Source: DATBFX01 sp036558305
Lineage (GTDB): Bacteria > Chloroflexota > Chloroflexia > Thermomicrobiales > UBA6265
NCBI GenBank assembly: GCA_036558305.1
Contig: DATBFX010000364.1
Location: 1 to 13,622 of the forward strand
Direction: 5' to 3'
Length of the DNA: 13,622 nt
Shown here: piece by piece, positions 7,270-13,622 of the stretch
Numbering within the stretch: position 1 is the first letter of the stretch
Layout of the letters: the number at the start of each line of letters is the position of its first letter
Made by a program: the position numbers and the translations under genes
The notes under the pieces: generated by a model
What the model was told of the DNA's origin: nothing
Databases searched by the model: none
The model's input: the letters and a program-made list of their open reading frames with translations, nothing else

Positions 7270-8085
7270 TCAGAACTCCGCGCCCAGCGCACCGATCGGG
7301 ATGTCGGTAATGAACATGTGGCCCGGTGCGTGGGTCATCATCAATGGGGGTCTTGTCTGACCCGCGACGGCTTGCGGCGTCACCCCGCAGGCCCAAAAGA
7401 CCGGGACCTCACCGTCTTCGATACGGACGGGTTCTCCCCAATCCGGTCGGCCCAGGTCGGCGGTCCCCAACGCTCCGGGATCGCCGACCCATACCGGCGC
7501 CCCGTGCGCCTTCGGGTAGCGGCTCGTCACCTCGATCGCCCGCCCGACCTGGTCGCCCCGGATCGGCCGCATCGACACCACCAGCGGACCATGGAAAACG
7601 CCCGCCGGGAGGCAGTCGCGCCGGGTCCGAAACACCGGCACGTTCGTGCCCTGCTCGACGTGCCGGAGGCGGACGCCGGCCTCGATCAGCGCGTGCTCGA
7701 ACGTGTAGCTGCAACCGAGTAAGAAACCGACCAGATCTTCACGCCAACGATGCGCAATCGAGACCGGCTCCTCCACCAACTCGCCGTACTCGTAGACGCG
7801 ATACCGCGGCAGGTCGGTCCGGAGATCGGCACCCGGCGCCGCCCGCGCCGGGATGGGAGAGCCGGCGTCGGTGACGTCGACGAGCGGGCACGGTTTGGGA
7901 TTGCGGACGCAAAAGAGCAAAAAATCGTAGGCCATCTCCCTCGGGAGGATGACGAGGTTTGTCTGGACGAAGCCAGCGGCGAATCCGACCGTGTGATCCG
8001 TCCAGGCACCCTCGCGGATCGCCCGGCGAATCTCCGACGGCGTTGCAGACGCAAGTGTTTGGCGTGTCGTTCGAGTTGCCACCAT
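7270..8085 (-). CDS. D-glutamate cyclase family protein (UPF0317/DUF1445, putative hydro-lyase)
   Basis: Member of the family typed by mammalian D-glutamate cyclase, which converts D-glutamate to 5-oxo-D-proline; bacterial members are mostly called putative hydro-lyases and their substrates are unproven. 271 residues, full length. Family motifs run end to end: GFVQTNLVILPREMAYDFLL (38-57), RNPKPCPLVDVTDAG (61-75), GFLLGCSYTFEHAL (120-133), RHVEQGTNVPVFRT (141-154), GPLVVSMRPI (166-175), HGAPVWVGDPGALG (194-207), DGEVPVFWACGVTPQ (224-238) and THAPGHMFITDIPIG (251-265). The ATG at 8085 is preceded by GAGAGG 7 bases upstream; the frame continues to 8262, but only inside the permease gene. It is the last gene of the C45/transporter operon, 11 bases after the permease stop, suggesting it processes the imported compound. 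Family firm, reaction inferred. Confidence 0.93.
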   Translation of the reverse strand: MVATRTTRQTLASATPSEIRRAIREGAWTDHTVGFAAGFVQTNLVILPREMAYDFLLFCVRNPKPCPLVDVTDAGSPIPARAAPGADLRTDLPRYRVYEYGELVEEPVSIAHRWREDLVGFLLGCSYTFEHALIEAGVRLRHVEQGTNVPVFRTRRDCLPAGVFHGPLVVSMRPIRGDQVGRAIEVTSRYPKAHGAPVWVGDPGALGTADLGRPDWGEPVRIEDGEVPVFWACGVTPQAVAGQTRPPLMMTHAPGHMFITDIPIGALGAEF

Positions 8086-8092
8086 CTTCAAG

Positions 8093-8098
8093 CCTCTC
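8093..8098 (-). promoter_or_regulatory. Ribosome binding site for the DUF1445 gene, overlapping the permease stop
   Basis: GAGAGG on the minus strand, 7 bases before ATG 8085. Its first two bases belong to the TGA of the upstream permease, a layout that favours translational coupling. Confidence 0.55.
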
Positions 8099-9005
8099 AG
8101 TTCTTGCCGACGTTGCGCAGGCGCGGATCGAGCGCATCCCGGAGCGCGTCTCCGATCAGGTTGATCGCCATCACCGCCATGACGATCGCGATGCCGGGGA
8201 ACGTCGTAATCCACCACGCCCGTTGCATGTAGAGCCGCGCCTGGCTGAGCATCGATCCCCACTCCGGGCTCGGTGGTTGGGCGCCGAGCCCGATGTAGCT
8301 GAGACCGGAGATCGCCAAGATCGCGCCGGCCATCCCGATCGTCGAGAGCACGATCACGGGCGTGATCACGTTCGGCAGCACGTGACGGACCATGATCCGG
8401 AGTGGACCGGAACCGACGGCGCGGGTGGCGAGGATGTAGTCGTACTCTTTGACGACCAGCGTCGACGCCCGCGCGGTTCGCGCATACCAGGGGATCGCGC
8501 TCAAACCCACGGCGATCATGACGTTAACAAGACTCGGCCCAAGGGTCGCCATGATCAAGATCGCCAGGATGATACCGGGGAATGCCAGGAGGATGTCGAT
8601 GAAGCGCATCGTCACGTTGTCGACGACCCCGCCCGCAAGCCCGGAGACCAGTCCGATCGTCGTCCCGAGGACCGTGGCGATGACGACGGCGACCAGACCG
8701 ACCGAAAGCGAGATGCGCGCGCCGTAGATGACCCGGCTGAAGACGTCGCGTCCGAGCTCGTCGGTGCCGAACAGATGTGTCCGGGACGGCCCGACGAGCA
8801 GATCGTTCGACTGCTCGAGCGGATCCGACGGGGCAACCGCCGGTGCGAACACCGCGGCGGCAATCATCGCCAGCAAGACGATTCCCCAGACCAGCAGCAG
8901 CGGATTGCGCAGCAGCCTTCTGGCAAACCCCCAGCGCCGGCGCGGGCGCTCGAATGCCGGCGCGGTTGGCCGTGCGACGCGTTCCGTAACCACTGCCTGC
9001 GACAT
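8097..9005 (-). CDS. Peptide-type ABC transporter permease, DppC/OppC family
   Basis: Inner-membrane half-channel of a dipeptide/oligopeptide/nickel-type importer. 302 residues. A cytoplasmic basic N-terminus is followed by the first membrane span (about 34-56). The family motif HLFGTDELGRDVFSRVIYGAR (77-97) precedes the main spans at about 100-122, 133-157, 159-173, 212-236 and 268-287. The cytoplasmic EAA loop, which docks on the ATPase, is seen as DYILATRAVGSGPLRIMVRH (189-208) followed by VLPN. The C-terminus GDALRDALDPRLR is typical. ATG at 9005 follows the DppB-type stop by 49 bases; the ribosome site is weak (GGTAG). Partner permease and binding protein are upstream in the same operon. 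Substrate cannot be assigned from sequence. Confidence 0.94.
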   Translation of the reverse strand: MSQAVVTERVARPTAPAFERPRRRWGFARRLLRNPLLLVWGIVLLAMIAAAVFAPAVAPSDPLEQSNDLLVGPSRTHLFGTDELGRDVFSRVIYGARISLSVGLVAVVIATVLGTTIGLVSGLAGGVVDNVTMRFIDILLAFPGIILAILIMATLGPSLVNVMIAVGLSAIPWYARTARASTLVVKEYDYILATRAVGSGPLRIMVRHVLPNVITPVIVLSTIGMAGAILAISGLSYIGLGAQPPSPEWGSMLSQARLYMQRAWWITTFPGIAIVMAVMAINLIGDALRDALDPRLRNVGKN

Positions 9006-9028
9006 CGTCTACCACACCGCGCCGGTAT

Positions 9029-9040
9029 GCGAACGTTCGC
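9029..9040. repeat. Perfect 12-bp palindrome between the two permease genes
   Basis: GCGAACGTTCGC reads the same on both strands and lies in the 49-base gap between the two permease genes. It has no loop, so it is a poor RNA hairpin and looks more like a DNA-binding dyad or chance. It contains CGAAC and GTTCG, the half-sites of a Gram-positive SOS box, but without the required 4-base spacer. Confidence 0.5.
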
Positions 9041-9054
9041 CCGTCATCGCTTCG

Positions 9055-9975
9055 CTAACGACCGGAAAAGCGGATGCGGGGATCGAGCACGCCGTACAGC
9101 AGATCGACGATCAGGCTCGATCCCACGTACAGCACCGCGTAGAACAGCACGATTCCCTGGATCAGTGGGAAGTCTCGGGCTTGGATCGCGCGAATCGCGA
9201 GGGTGCCGAGTCCCGCCCGCGCGAAGACCGCTTCGACGATGACGGTGCCTGCCAGCAGATCGCCGAACTGGATGCCGAGCACCGTCAACACCGGGATCAG
9301 CGAGTTCCGGCAGGCATGGCGAACGATGACCGTGCGCTCCCGCAATCCCTTGGCACGCGCGGTGGTCATGTACTCCTGGCGCAGCACGTCCAGCATACTC
9401 GAGCGCGTCAGGCGAGCCACGATCGCGACGTTGACGATCCCGAGCGTGAAGGCGGGCAACACCAGCGACCGGTACCCCGAGCCGCCAAGGATCGGGAACC
9501 AGTGGAGCCGCACGCCGAAGAAGAGACTGAGGAGCATCCCCAACCAGAATGTCGGTGTCGACAAACCGACCAGGGCCACCATCATGAATCCCGAATCGAG
9601 CTCAGAGCGCTTCGTGACCGCCGCCGCCATCCCCAGGGGGATACCGAGCACGACCGCGATCAGCATCGCGGCGATCGCGAGTTGGAGCGTACTCGGGAAC
9701 CGATCCAGGATCTCCCGCGAGACCGGTGCGTTGGTCAACAGGGAGCGGCCGAAGTCGCCGTGGAGGGCCGAGCCGAGCCAGCGCACGTATTGCACCGGCA
9801 ACGGGTCGTTCAGGCCCAGTTTTTCTCGTAGGCGATCGGCCGCCTCCTTGTTGGCGTTGGTCGCCAGGATCTGATTGACCGGATCGCCCGGCGTCAGGTG
9901 GATCGACAGAAAGGTGATGACGCTGACGCCCAATAGGATCGGGATGAGCGCCAGCAGCCGCCGTAGCGCGTACAC
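9055..9975 (-). CDS. Peptide-type ABC transporter permease, DppB/OppB family
   Basis: Other half-channel of the importer, in the inner membrane. 306 residues. The N-terminal span LLALIPILLGVSVITFL (7-23) is followed by the DppB signature HLTPGDPV (26-33), a periplasmic segment with QYVRWLGSALHGDFGRSL (62-79), and spans at about 98-121, 131-155, 170-188, 226-247 and 272-297. The EAA loop is EYMTTARAKGLRERTVIVRH (201-220) followed by RNSLIPV. The C-terminus LLYGVLDPRIR is typical. Start is GTG 9975, 12 bases after the TAG of the binding protein gene; the Shine-Dalgarno match is poor (AGG only), so coupling to the upstream gene is likely. Identity firm; substrate unknown. Confidence 0.94.
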   Translation of the reverse strand: MYALRRLLALIPILLGVSVITFLSIHLTPGDPVNQILATNANKEAADRLREKLGLNDPLPVQYVRWLGSALHGDFGRSLLTNAPVSREILDRFPSTLQLAIAAMLIAVVLGIPLGMAAAVTKRSELDSGFMMVALVGLSTPTFWLGMLLSLFFGVRLHWFPILGGSGYRSLVLPAFTLGIVNVAIVARLTRSSMLDVLRQEYMTTARAKGLRERTVIVRHACRNSLIPVLTVLGIQFGDLLAGTVIVEAVFARAGLGTLAIRAIQARDFPLIQGIVLFYAVLYVGSSLIVDLLYGVLDPRIRFSGR

Positions 9976-9987
9976 GGTCGCGTGTGC

Positions 9988-11700
9988 CTACTGGTCGATC
10001 CAGGCGTCGGTCAACTCCCAGTCCATCGCGTTCGGGTAGTAGATGACGCCCTTCACCTTCGAGGTGAAGACCGTGTTCTTGTCGGGCGCGTAGAGCGGCA
10101 GCACGTACGCCTGGTCCATCATGTACTGGACCATCGCCTGGACCGCCCCGTCGCGATCCGCGCCGACCGTATTGCGTTGGGCGATGATCAAGTCGTCGAG
10201 ATGGGGGTCGTTGACGCGTCCCCAATTGAGACCCGATCCCCCTTCCTTCGGGATCTGGGCCGAGTGGAAGAAGAACCAGATGATGTCCGGGTCGACGGTG
10301 TCGTAGATGAAGTAGTACATGTCGAAATCACCGCTGGTGAGCGCGGCATTCCAGGCCGCGAGTTCGAGCGTCTGGATCTTGACGTCGATCCCGAGGTCCT
10401 TCGCCTGGGCCTGGATCAAGCTCGACCAGCGCACCTCGGCCTCGGAACCCCCGACGATCAGCGTCGAACTGAAGGGTTTGCCGTCCTTTTCGATGACGCC
10501 GTCGCCGTCGGAATCGGCCCAACCGGCATCGGCCAGCATCGACTTGGCCGTATCCAGGTTGAACTTCGCCCCGGCATCTTGCTCGCCCTCCCAGTAATGA
10601 GGAAGCGCCGGCACGATCATGCCGTACATCACCTTGCCGTGCCCGCCCTCCATCACCTGGAGGATGCGCTGCTTGTCGAAACCGTAGGTGAGGGCCTGCC
10701 GCGTCTTGAGATCGTCGAACGGCCAATGCGCGTTGTTCCAACCGAGGCAGTCCAGGCGGCCCGACGGCCGCGTCAGGATCTGATAGTCGGGGTTGTTCGC
10801 GAACTGGTCGTAGAACTGATTGGGCAGGAAGGCGAGGTCGAGCTCGCCGCTTTGCAGACCGTTGACGATCGTACTCTGCTCGTTGGTGAACTTGAAGTAC
10901 AACTCGTCGAGGTGGACCGGTCCCTTGTTCTGGAGAAACGCCGGCCCCCAGGCGTAGGCGTCGTTGCGCGTCAGCGTCAGGTGGTCGCCGGCGGCCCACT
11001 CCTTGAACTTGAACGGTCCGCTCCCGACGGGATTGCGCCCGAAGTCCGCCCCATACTTGGTACGCGCCTCCGGCGGGAACACCCCCATGAACGAGTCCCA
11101 GGCGATGTGGCTGGCCAGCGGGCCGTACGGGAGCGGGGAACTGATGACGAACGTCTGCGGATCGGGCGCGTCGAACGTCGGGTTGGGCGGCAGGTAGATG
11201 CCCGTGACGAAGGTCGCGTTCTTGGGATCGACCGCATATTCGTAGATGGCCTTGATGTCCGCCGCTTCGAGTGTCGATCCGTCGTGGAAGGTGATCCCTT
11301 GTTTGAGGTGGAACGTCCAACTCTTGGAGTCCTCGGACACCTCGAAGGAATCCGTCAGCGGACCGGCGATGTAGTCGGACGTGTTGGGGTCCTGGATCAG
11401 CAGACCGTCGTAGATCATCCCGACGATGTTGCCGGCCAGTGAGTTGGCATGGAACTGGGGATCGAGCGACGGTGGCTCGACGTAGCCGATGCGCAGTTGG
11501 CCGCCCTGCTTCGGCGTCTCCTGGAAGCTCGCCGATCGGACGCCTGCCGCGGGTCTGCCGCTCGCGAGGGCCGAACCGGTGGAGAGCCCGATCGCGACGG
11601 AGCCGGCCGTACCGACGGCCAGCGCGAGCAGCGTGCGACGGCTCAGCCGCTCGCCGGGACCAAAGACCAGGGTGCCTTGCTCCGCATCGTACCGTGGCAT
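9988..11700 (-). CDS. ABC transporter substrate-binding protein, family 5, with Tat signal
   Basis: Extracytoplasmic receptor that hands its ligand (peptides or similar) to the adjacent permeases. 570 residues. The N-terminus has a twin-arginine signal: SRRTLLAL with Arg21-Arg22, a hydrophobic run to about 42, and a likely cut after ALA (44-46). No lipobox Cys is seen, so it is probably secreted folded rather than lipid-anchored by LspA. The mature part matches SBP_bac_5: LRIGYVEPPSLDPQF (69-83), WTFHLKQGITFHDG, NPVGSGPFKFKEW and, late, YVLPLYAPDKN. The loop DSDGDGVIEKDG resembles a Ca2+-binding loop and is common in this family. ATG at 11700 is preceded by AAGGAGGGG, the strongest ribosome site in the window. 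The same frame is open to 12024 but overlaps the upstream gene and lacks family similarity. High expression relative to the permeases is expected. Confidence 0.95.
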   Translation of the reverse strand: MPRYDAEQGTLVFGPGERLSRRTLLALAVGTAGSVAIGLSTGSALASGRPAAGVRSASFQETPKQGGQLRIGYVEPPSLDPQFHANSLAGNIVGMIYDGLLIQDPNTSDYIAGPLTDSFEVSEDSKSWTFHLKQGITFHDGSTLEAADIKAIYEYAVDPKNATFVTGIYLPPNPTFDAPDPQTFVISSPLPYGPLASHIAWDSFMGVFPPEARTKYGADFGRNPVGSGPFKFKEWAAGDHLTLTRNDAYAWGPAFLQNKGPVHLDELYFKFTNEQSTIVNGLQSGELDLAFLPNQFYDQFANNPDYQILTRPSGRLDCLGWNNAHWPFDDLKTRQALTYGFDKQRILQVMEGGHGKVMYGMIVPALPHYWEGEQDAGAKFNLDTAKSMLADAGWADSDGDGVIEKDGKPFSSTLIVGGSEAEVRWSSLIQAQAKDLGIDVKIQTLELAAWNAALTSGDFDMYYFIYDTVDPDIIWFFFHSAQIPKEGGSGLNWGRVNDPHLDDLIIAQRNTVGADRDGAVQAMVQYMMDQAYVLPLYAPDKNTVFTSKVKGVIYYPNAMDWELTDAWIDQ

Positions 11701-11706
11701 GGTGTT

Positions 11707-11715
11707 CCCCTCCTT
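11707..11715 (-). promoter_or_regulatory. Strong ribosome binding site for the substrate-binding protein
   Basis: AAGGAGGGG on the minus strand, 6 bases before ATG 11700. It contains a perfect anti-16S core and fixes the start, excluding the 324-base longer open frame. Confidence 0.8.
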
Positions 11716-11732
11716 GACCCCACGACGACACG

Positions 11733-12743
11733 TCAAGCCGACGTGCCGAACCTCGTGACTCCTAGCGCAACGGCGACTCGAGAAGCGATACGGGCGAGGT
11801 AGCCAACAGCGAGGGCCGTCAACCGACCGTCGACGGTGACGTACTCTCCCGGTTCCAGCATCACGAGATCGAACGGCAGATAGGCTCCCCAGGACCGATC
11901 CTGGTAAAGCTGGCGTTCGGGATCTTCCGGCGCCGACCCGCACGGCCAGCCGTAGCAGAACCAGAGTCGTCGCAGGCGCGGTTCGATGATCTCGGAACTC
12001 ACCGAACCGCCGCGATACAGCCACTTCGGATCGCCGCCACCGTGGGCGCAGATCGAATACCCGTCCGCGTCCTTCCCTTCATGATCCGAGGTGATCAGCC
12101 GCATCGCCTCGACGTCGAACGAGCCCGACAACCGGTCGACCAATTCGCACGCCCTCCGATACCGCCAGGCCGACGACTTGCCCGGCTCCGGCGCCCCGAC
12201 CCCTGCCATCTCTTCGGAAATCCAGTGGTTCGTCCGGGCAAAGGCGCCGTCGATGAGCCGGGTCTCCACGTTGTAGCTGCGCGTGCTGATCTCGACGAGG
12301 GCGATCTCGCCGGCGGCGTCGGCGAAGAGGAAGTTCCCGTGATAGGCGCGCGGATAGGCATCCAGCAACGCGATCGCATCGGAGACGCTCGTTGCACTCG
12401 ATAACAGCAAAGTCCCGAATTGGGAATAGGGGATGCCGATCGCATCGGCGAACGTCGGCTCGCTCTCGGGATTGAGGGATGCCCACGTGTAGGCGAAACC
12501 CGCCTCATTTACGCCGCGCGTGTACATCTGGTCGAACGGCATCGCGGGCGGGGGCGAGACGATCTGCGTCCCGATGAAGCGGAACCCCGACTTCGGCTCG
12601 ACGACGACCAGCCGCGTTCGCGTGGTAAACGGATCGTCGCTGTTGCTGAAGACGAGCGGGTCCCCATCGCGCGTCGCCGAGCCCGTCGCCGCCCCGATCG
12701 TGCAGGCGTCGCGCCACGTCACCCGGCAGACTGGTTGGCCCAT
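11733..12743 (-). CDS. C45-like Ntn-hydrolase (isopenicillin-N acyltransferase-like amidohydrolase)
   Basis: Predicted cysteine N-terminal-nucleophile hydrolase or acyltransferase acting on a linear amide bond; family members include fungal acyl-CoA:6-APA acyltransferase. 336 residues. Near the N-terminus ACTIGAATGSATRDGDPLV (13-31) with Cys14, followed by SNSDDP (33-38), matches the Cys-x-x...TxDG...NxD nucleophile region. Then GVNEAGFAYTWA (77-88), HGNFLFADAAGEIALVE (135-151), ARTNHW (169-174, the TNH motif), SDHEG (219-223), SICAHGG (230-236) and VSSEIIEPRLRRLWFCYGWPC (248-268), the typical family ending. No signal peptide, so it is likely cytosolic. ATG 12743 is supported by GGAGGAG 8 bases upstream; an open frame to 12845 adds nothing family-like. 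Only 13 residues precede Cys14, whereas classical C45 members have a pro-segment of about 100. First gene of the transporter operon. Choloylglycine hydrolase or C69 relatives are the alternatives. Confidence 0.83.
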   Translation of the reverse strand: MGQPVCRVTWRDACTIGAATGSATRDGDPLVFSNSDDPFTTRTRLVVVEPKSGFRFIGTQIVSPPPAMPFDQMYTRGVNEAGFAYTWASLNPESEPTFADAIGIPYSQFGTLLLSSATSVSDAIALLDAYPRAYHGNFLFADAAGEIALVEISTRSYNVETRLIDGAFARTNHWISEEMAGVGAPEPGKSSAWRYRRACELVDRLSGSFDVEAMRLITSDHEGKDADGYSICAHGGGDPKWLYRGGSVSSEIIEPRLRRLWFCYGWPCGSAPEDPERQLYQDRSWGAYLPFDLVMLEPGEYVTVDGRLTALAVGYLARIASRVAVALGVTRFGTSA

Positions 12744-12751
12744 CTGACGCT

Positions 12752-12758
12752 CTCCTCC
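12752..12758 (-). promoter_or_regulatory. Ribosome binding site fixing the C45-like gene start
   Basis: GGAGGAG on the minus strand, 8 bases before ATG 12743. It favours this start over upstream in-frame alternatives reaching 12845. Confidence 0.7.
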
Positions 12759-12892
12759 GTTGGCGTCGACGTCGTGCACGCCGACTGCCGTCGCCAGGCA
12801 GCGGACCTGACGGTCGGATGAATCTGAGGCGCCGTTGCCTACCAAGTCTGTTACGAACCGCTAGGCAGAAAGTTACACCATTGGCCGGTTGG

Positions 12893-12901
12893 AGTGTAGC
12901 A
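12893..12901 (-). promoter_or_regulatory. Candidate extended -10 promoter for the C45/transporter operon
   Basis: TGCTACACT on the minus strand, TGN plus TACACT, in the 209-base gap between radA and the C45-like gene. Predicted start near 12886, giving a leader of about 140 bases. No clear -35 (CACGGC at 17 bases). A 5-bp hairpin, CTGCC/GGCAG at 12785-12801, lies in the leader. No obvious radA terminator is visible in the gap. Confidence 0.45.
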
Positions 12902-12952
12902 CGCGCGCCGGCGACGCCGTGGATGTATGTTCGAATACCCTCCCCAAGCGCC

Positions 12953-13622
12953 TCACTCGATCGCCGCCTCGATCGCCTCCGCCACCGAGGCGGCCCGAAT
13001 CAACTCCAGACCATCGCCGCCGAGCACGCCGGCCTTGCCCCGCGTGGGCGGCAGCACGACGCGCGAGAACCCGAGACGACGCGCCTCGTTCAAGCGTCGA
13101 TCGAGTTGATTGACCGAGCGCAGCTCACCCGACAGACCGATCTCGCCGACGGCGACCGTGCGCGGGTCGATCGGCCGCTCCTTGAAGCTGGAGGCGACCG
13201 CGAGCGCGACCGCCAGGTCCGCCGCCGGTTCGACGACCTTCAGGCCCCCGACGACGTTGGCGAACACGTCCTGGCTGCCGAGCGACATCCCGACCCGCTT
13301 TTGCAGCACGGCGATCAGAAGTTGCAACCGGCTGGTGTCCAACCCGTTGGCGCTCCGCCGCGGCAGACCGAACGACGAGCTCGTCGTCAGAGCCTGCACC
13401 TCGACCAGGATCGGCCGCGTCCCCTCGACCGTGACGGCGACGGTCGAACCGGCCGCGTTCCCGGTTCGCTCTTCCAAAAATGCCTCCGAGGGGTTGCGGA
13501 CCTCCCGCAGACCGACGTCGGCCATCTCGAAGACGCCGACCTCGTCGGCCGAGCCGAACCGGTTCTTGACCGCGCGCAGGATGCGGTACTGATGGTAGCG
13601 ATCGCCTTCCAAATAGAGCACC
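12953..13622 (-). CDS. radA: DNA repair protein RadA/Sms, C-terminal half (5' end outside window)
   Basis: RadA is a RecA-related ATPase/helicase that helps branch migration in recombination. About 223 residues of a usual 450-460 are present. The first readable codons give VLYLEGDRYHQYRILRAVKN followed by RFG, the RadA-specific KNRFG motif, then EVGVFEM and NPSEAFLEER. The Lon-like C-terminal domain follows, with GGLKVVEPAADLAVALA, VAVGEIGLSGELR and LNEARRLGFSRVVLP. The zinc finger and Walker A must lie beyond the right edge. The GTG at 13621 is an internal Val codon of the conserved VLYLEG segment and not a start. Stop TGA at 12955-12953. No sign of decay in the visible part. Confidence 0.95.
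   Translation of the reverse strand, partial: VLYLEGDRYHQYRILRAVKNRFGSADEVGVFEMADVGLREVRNPSEAFLEERTGNAAGSTVAVTVEGTRPILVEVQALTTSSSFGLPRRSANGLDTSRLQLLIAVLQKRVGMSLGSQDVFANVVGGLKVVEPAADLAVALAVASSFKERPIDPRTVAVGEIGLSGELRSVNQLDRRLNEARRLGFSRVVLPPTRGKAGVLGGDGLELIRAASVAEAIEAAIE

Noticed and set aside
6053..7396. Long minus-strand open frame across the MurG gene
   Set aside because: Overlaps murG and its flanks on the opposite strand; GC-driven shadow with Gly/Arg/Asp-rich composition.
9982..11442. 486-codon open frame on the plus strand opposite the substrate-binding protein
   Set aside because: Antisense mirror of a well-supported gene; charged, repetitive composition, no motif and no ribosome site.
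12920..12945. SOS-box-like sequence near the radA end
   Set aside because: Only one half-site (GTTCG) is good; the other half departs from CGAAC at several bases, and the position is downstream of radA.
1..13622. CRISPR arrays, tRNA or rRNA genes, insertion sequences, toxin-antitoxin or phage genes
   Set aside because: None seen on either strand; no tandem repeats, transposase motifs or cloverleaf-like stretches stood out, and coding DNA fills nearly the whole window.

Overview
This is a GC-rich bacterial chromosome segment. Genes are packed closely and starts are often GTG. Nothing visible marks it as phage, plasmid, insertion sequence or CRISPR. The gene content, a TraR/DksA-type zinc-finger gene followed by lspA and rluD next to peptide-type ABC transporter genes with a Tat-dependent binding protein, suggests a Chloroflexota-like organism (Thermomicrobia or Sphaerobacter type). 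That placement is inference; a high-GC actinobacterium is not excluded from the sequence alone.

Layout. (1) Positions 1-2478, minus strand: a thiamine-diphosphate (ThDP) enzyme of the acetolactate synthase/benzoylformate decarboxylase superfamily, then a nucleoside hydrolase joined to it by a 1-base TGATG overlap and cut by the left edge. A good extended -10 (TGCTATAGT) lies just upstream. (2) Positions 2574-5877, minus strand: one tight operon running TraR/DksA zinc-finger protein, lspA, an RluA/RluD-family pseudouridine synthase and a glycerate 2-kinase. The gaps are 6 bp, a 4-base ATGA overlap and a 4-base GTGA overlap. (3) Positions 6110-7252, plus strand: a MurG-family glycosyltransferase standing alone, divergent from the operon of region 2. 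(4) Positions 7270-12743, minus strand: a five-gene operon running C45-type Ntn-hydrolase, Tat-exported family-5 substrate-binding protein, DppB-type permease, DppC-type permease and a D-glutamate cyclase/UPF0317 (DUF1445) protein. No transporter ATPase gene is present. (5) Positions 12953-13622, minus strand: the C-terminal half of RadA/Sms, cut by the right edge.

How they work together. Region 4 reads as uptake of a peptide or peptide-like compound followed by amide-bond cleavage and chemistry on a D-glutamate-like acid. The genes are clear; the substrate is a guess. Region 2 combines lipoprotein signal peptide removal, rRNA modification and a transcription-factor-like zinc-finger protein with a metabolic kinase that looks translationally coupled. 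Region 1 could feed region 2: a ThDP carboligase can yield a precursor of glycerate. However, the ThDP enzyme keeps the catalytic Glu that true glyoxylate carboligase lacks, so this link is weak.

No clearly new system is visible. The points most worth a second look are the C45/peptide transporter/D-glutamate cyclase operon, the unusually short pro-region before the predicted Cys nucleophile of the C45 protein, and the orphan, motif-divergent MurG.
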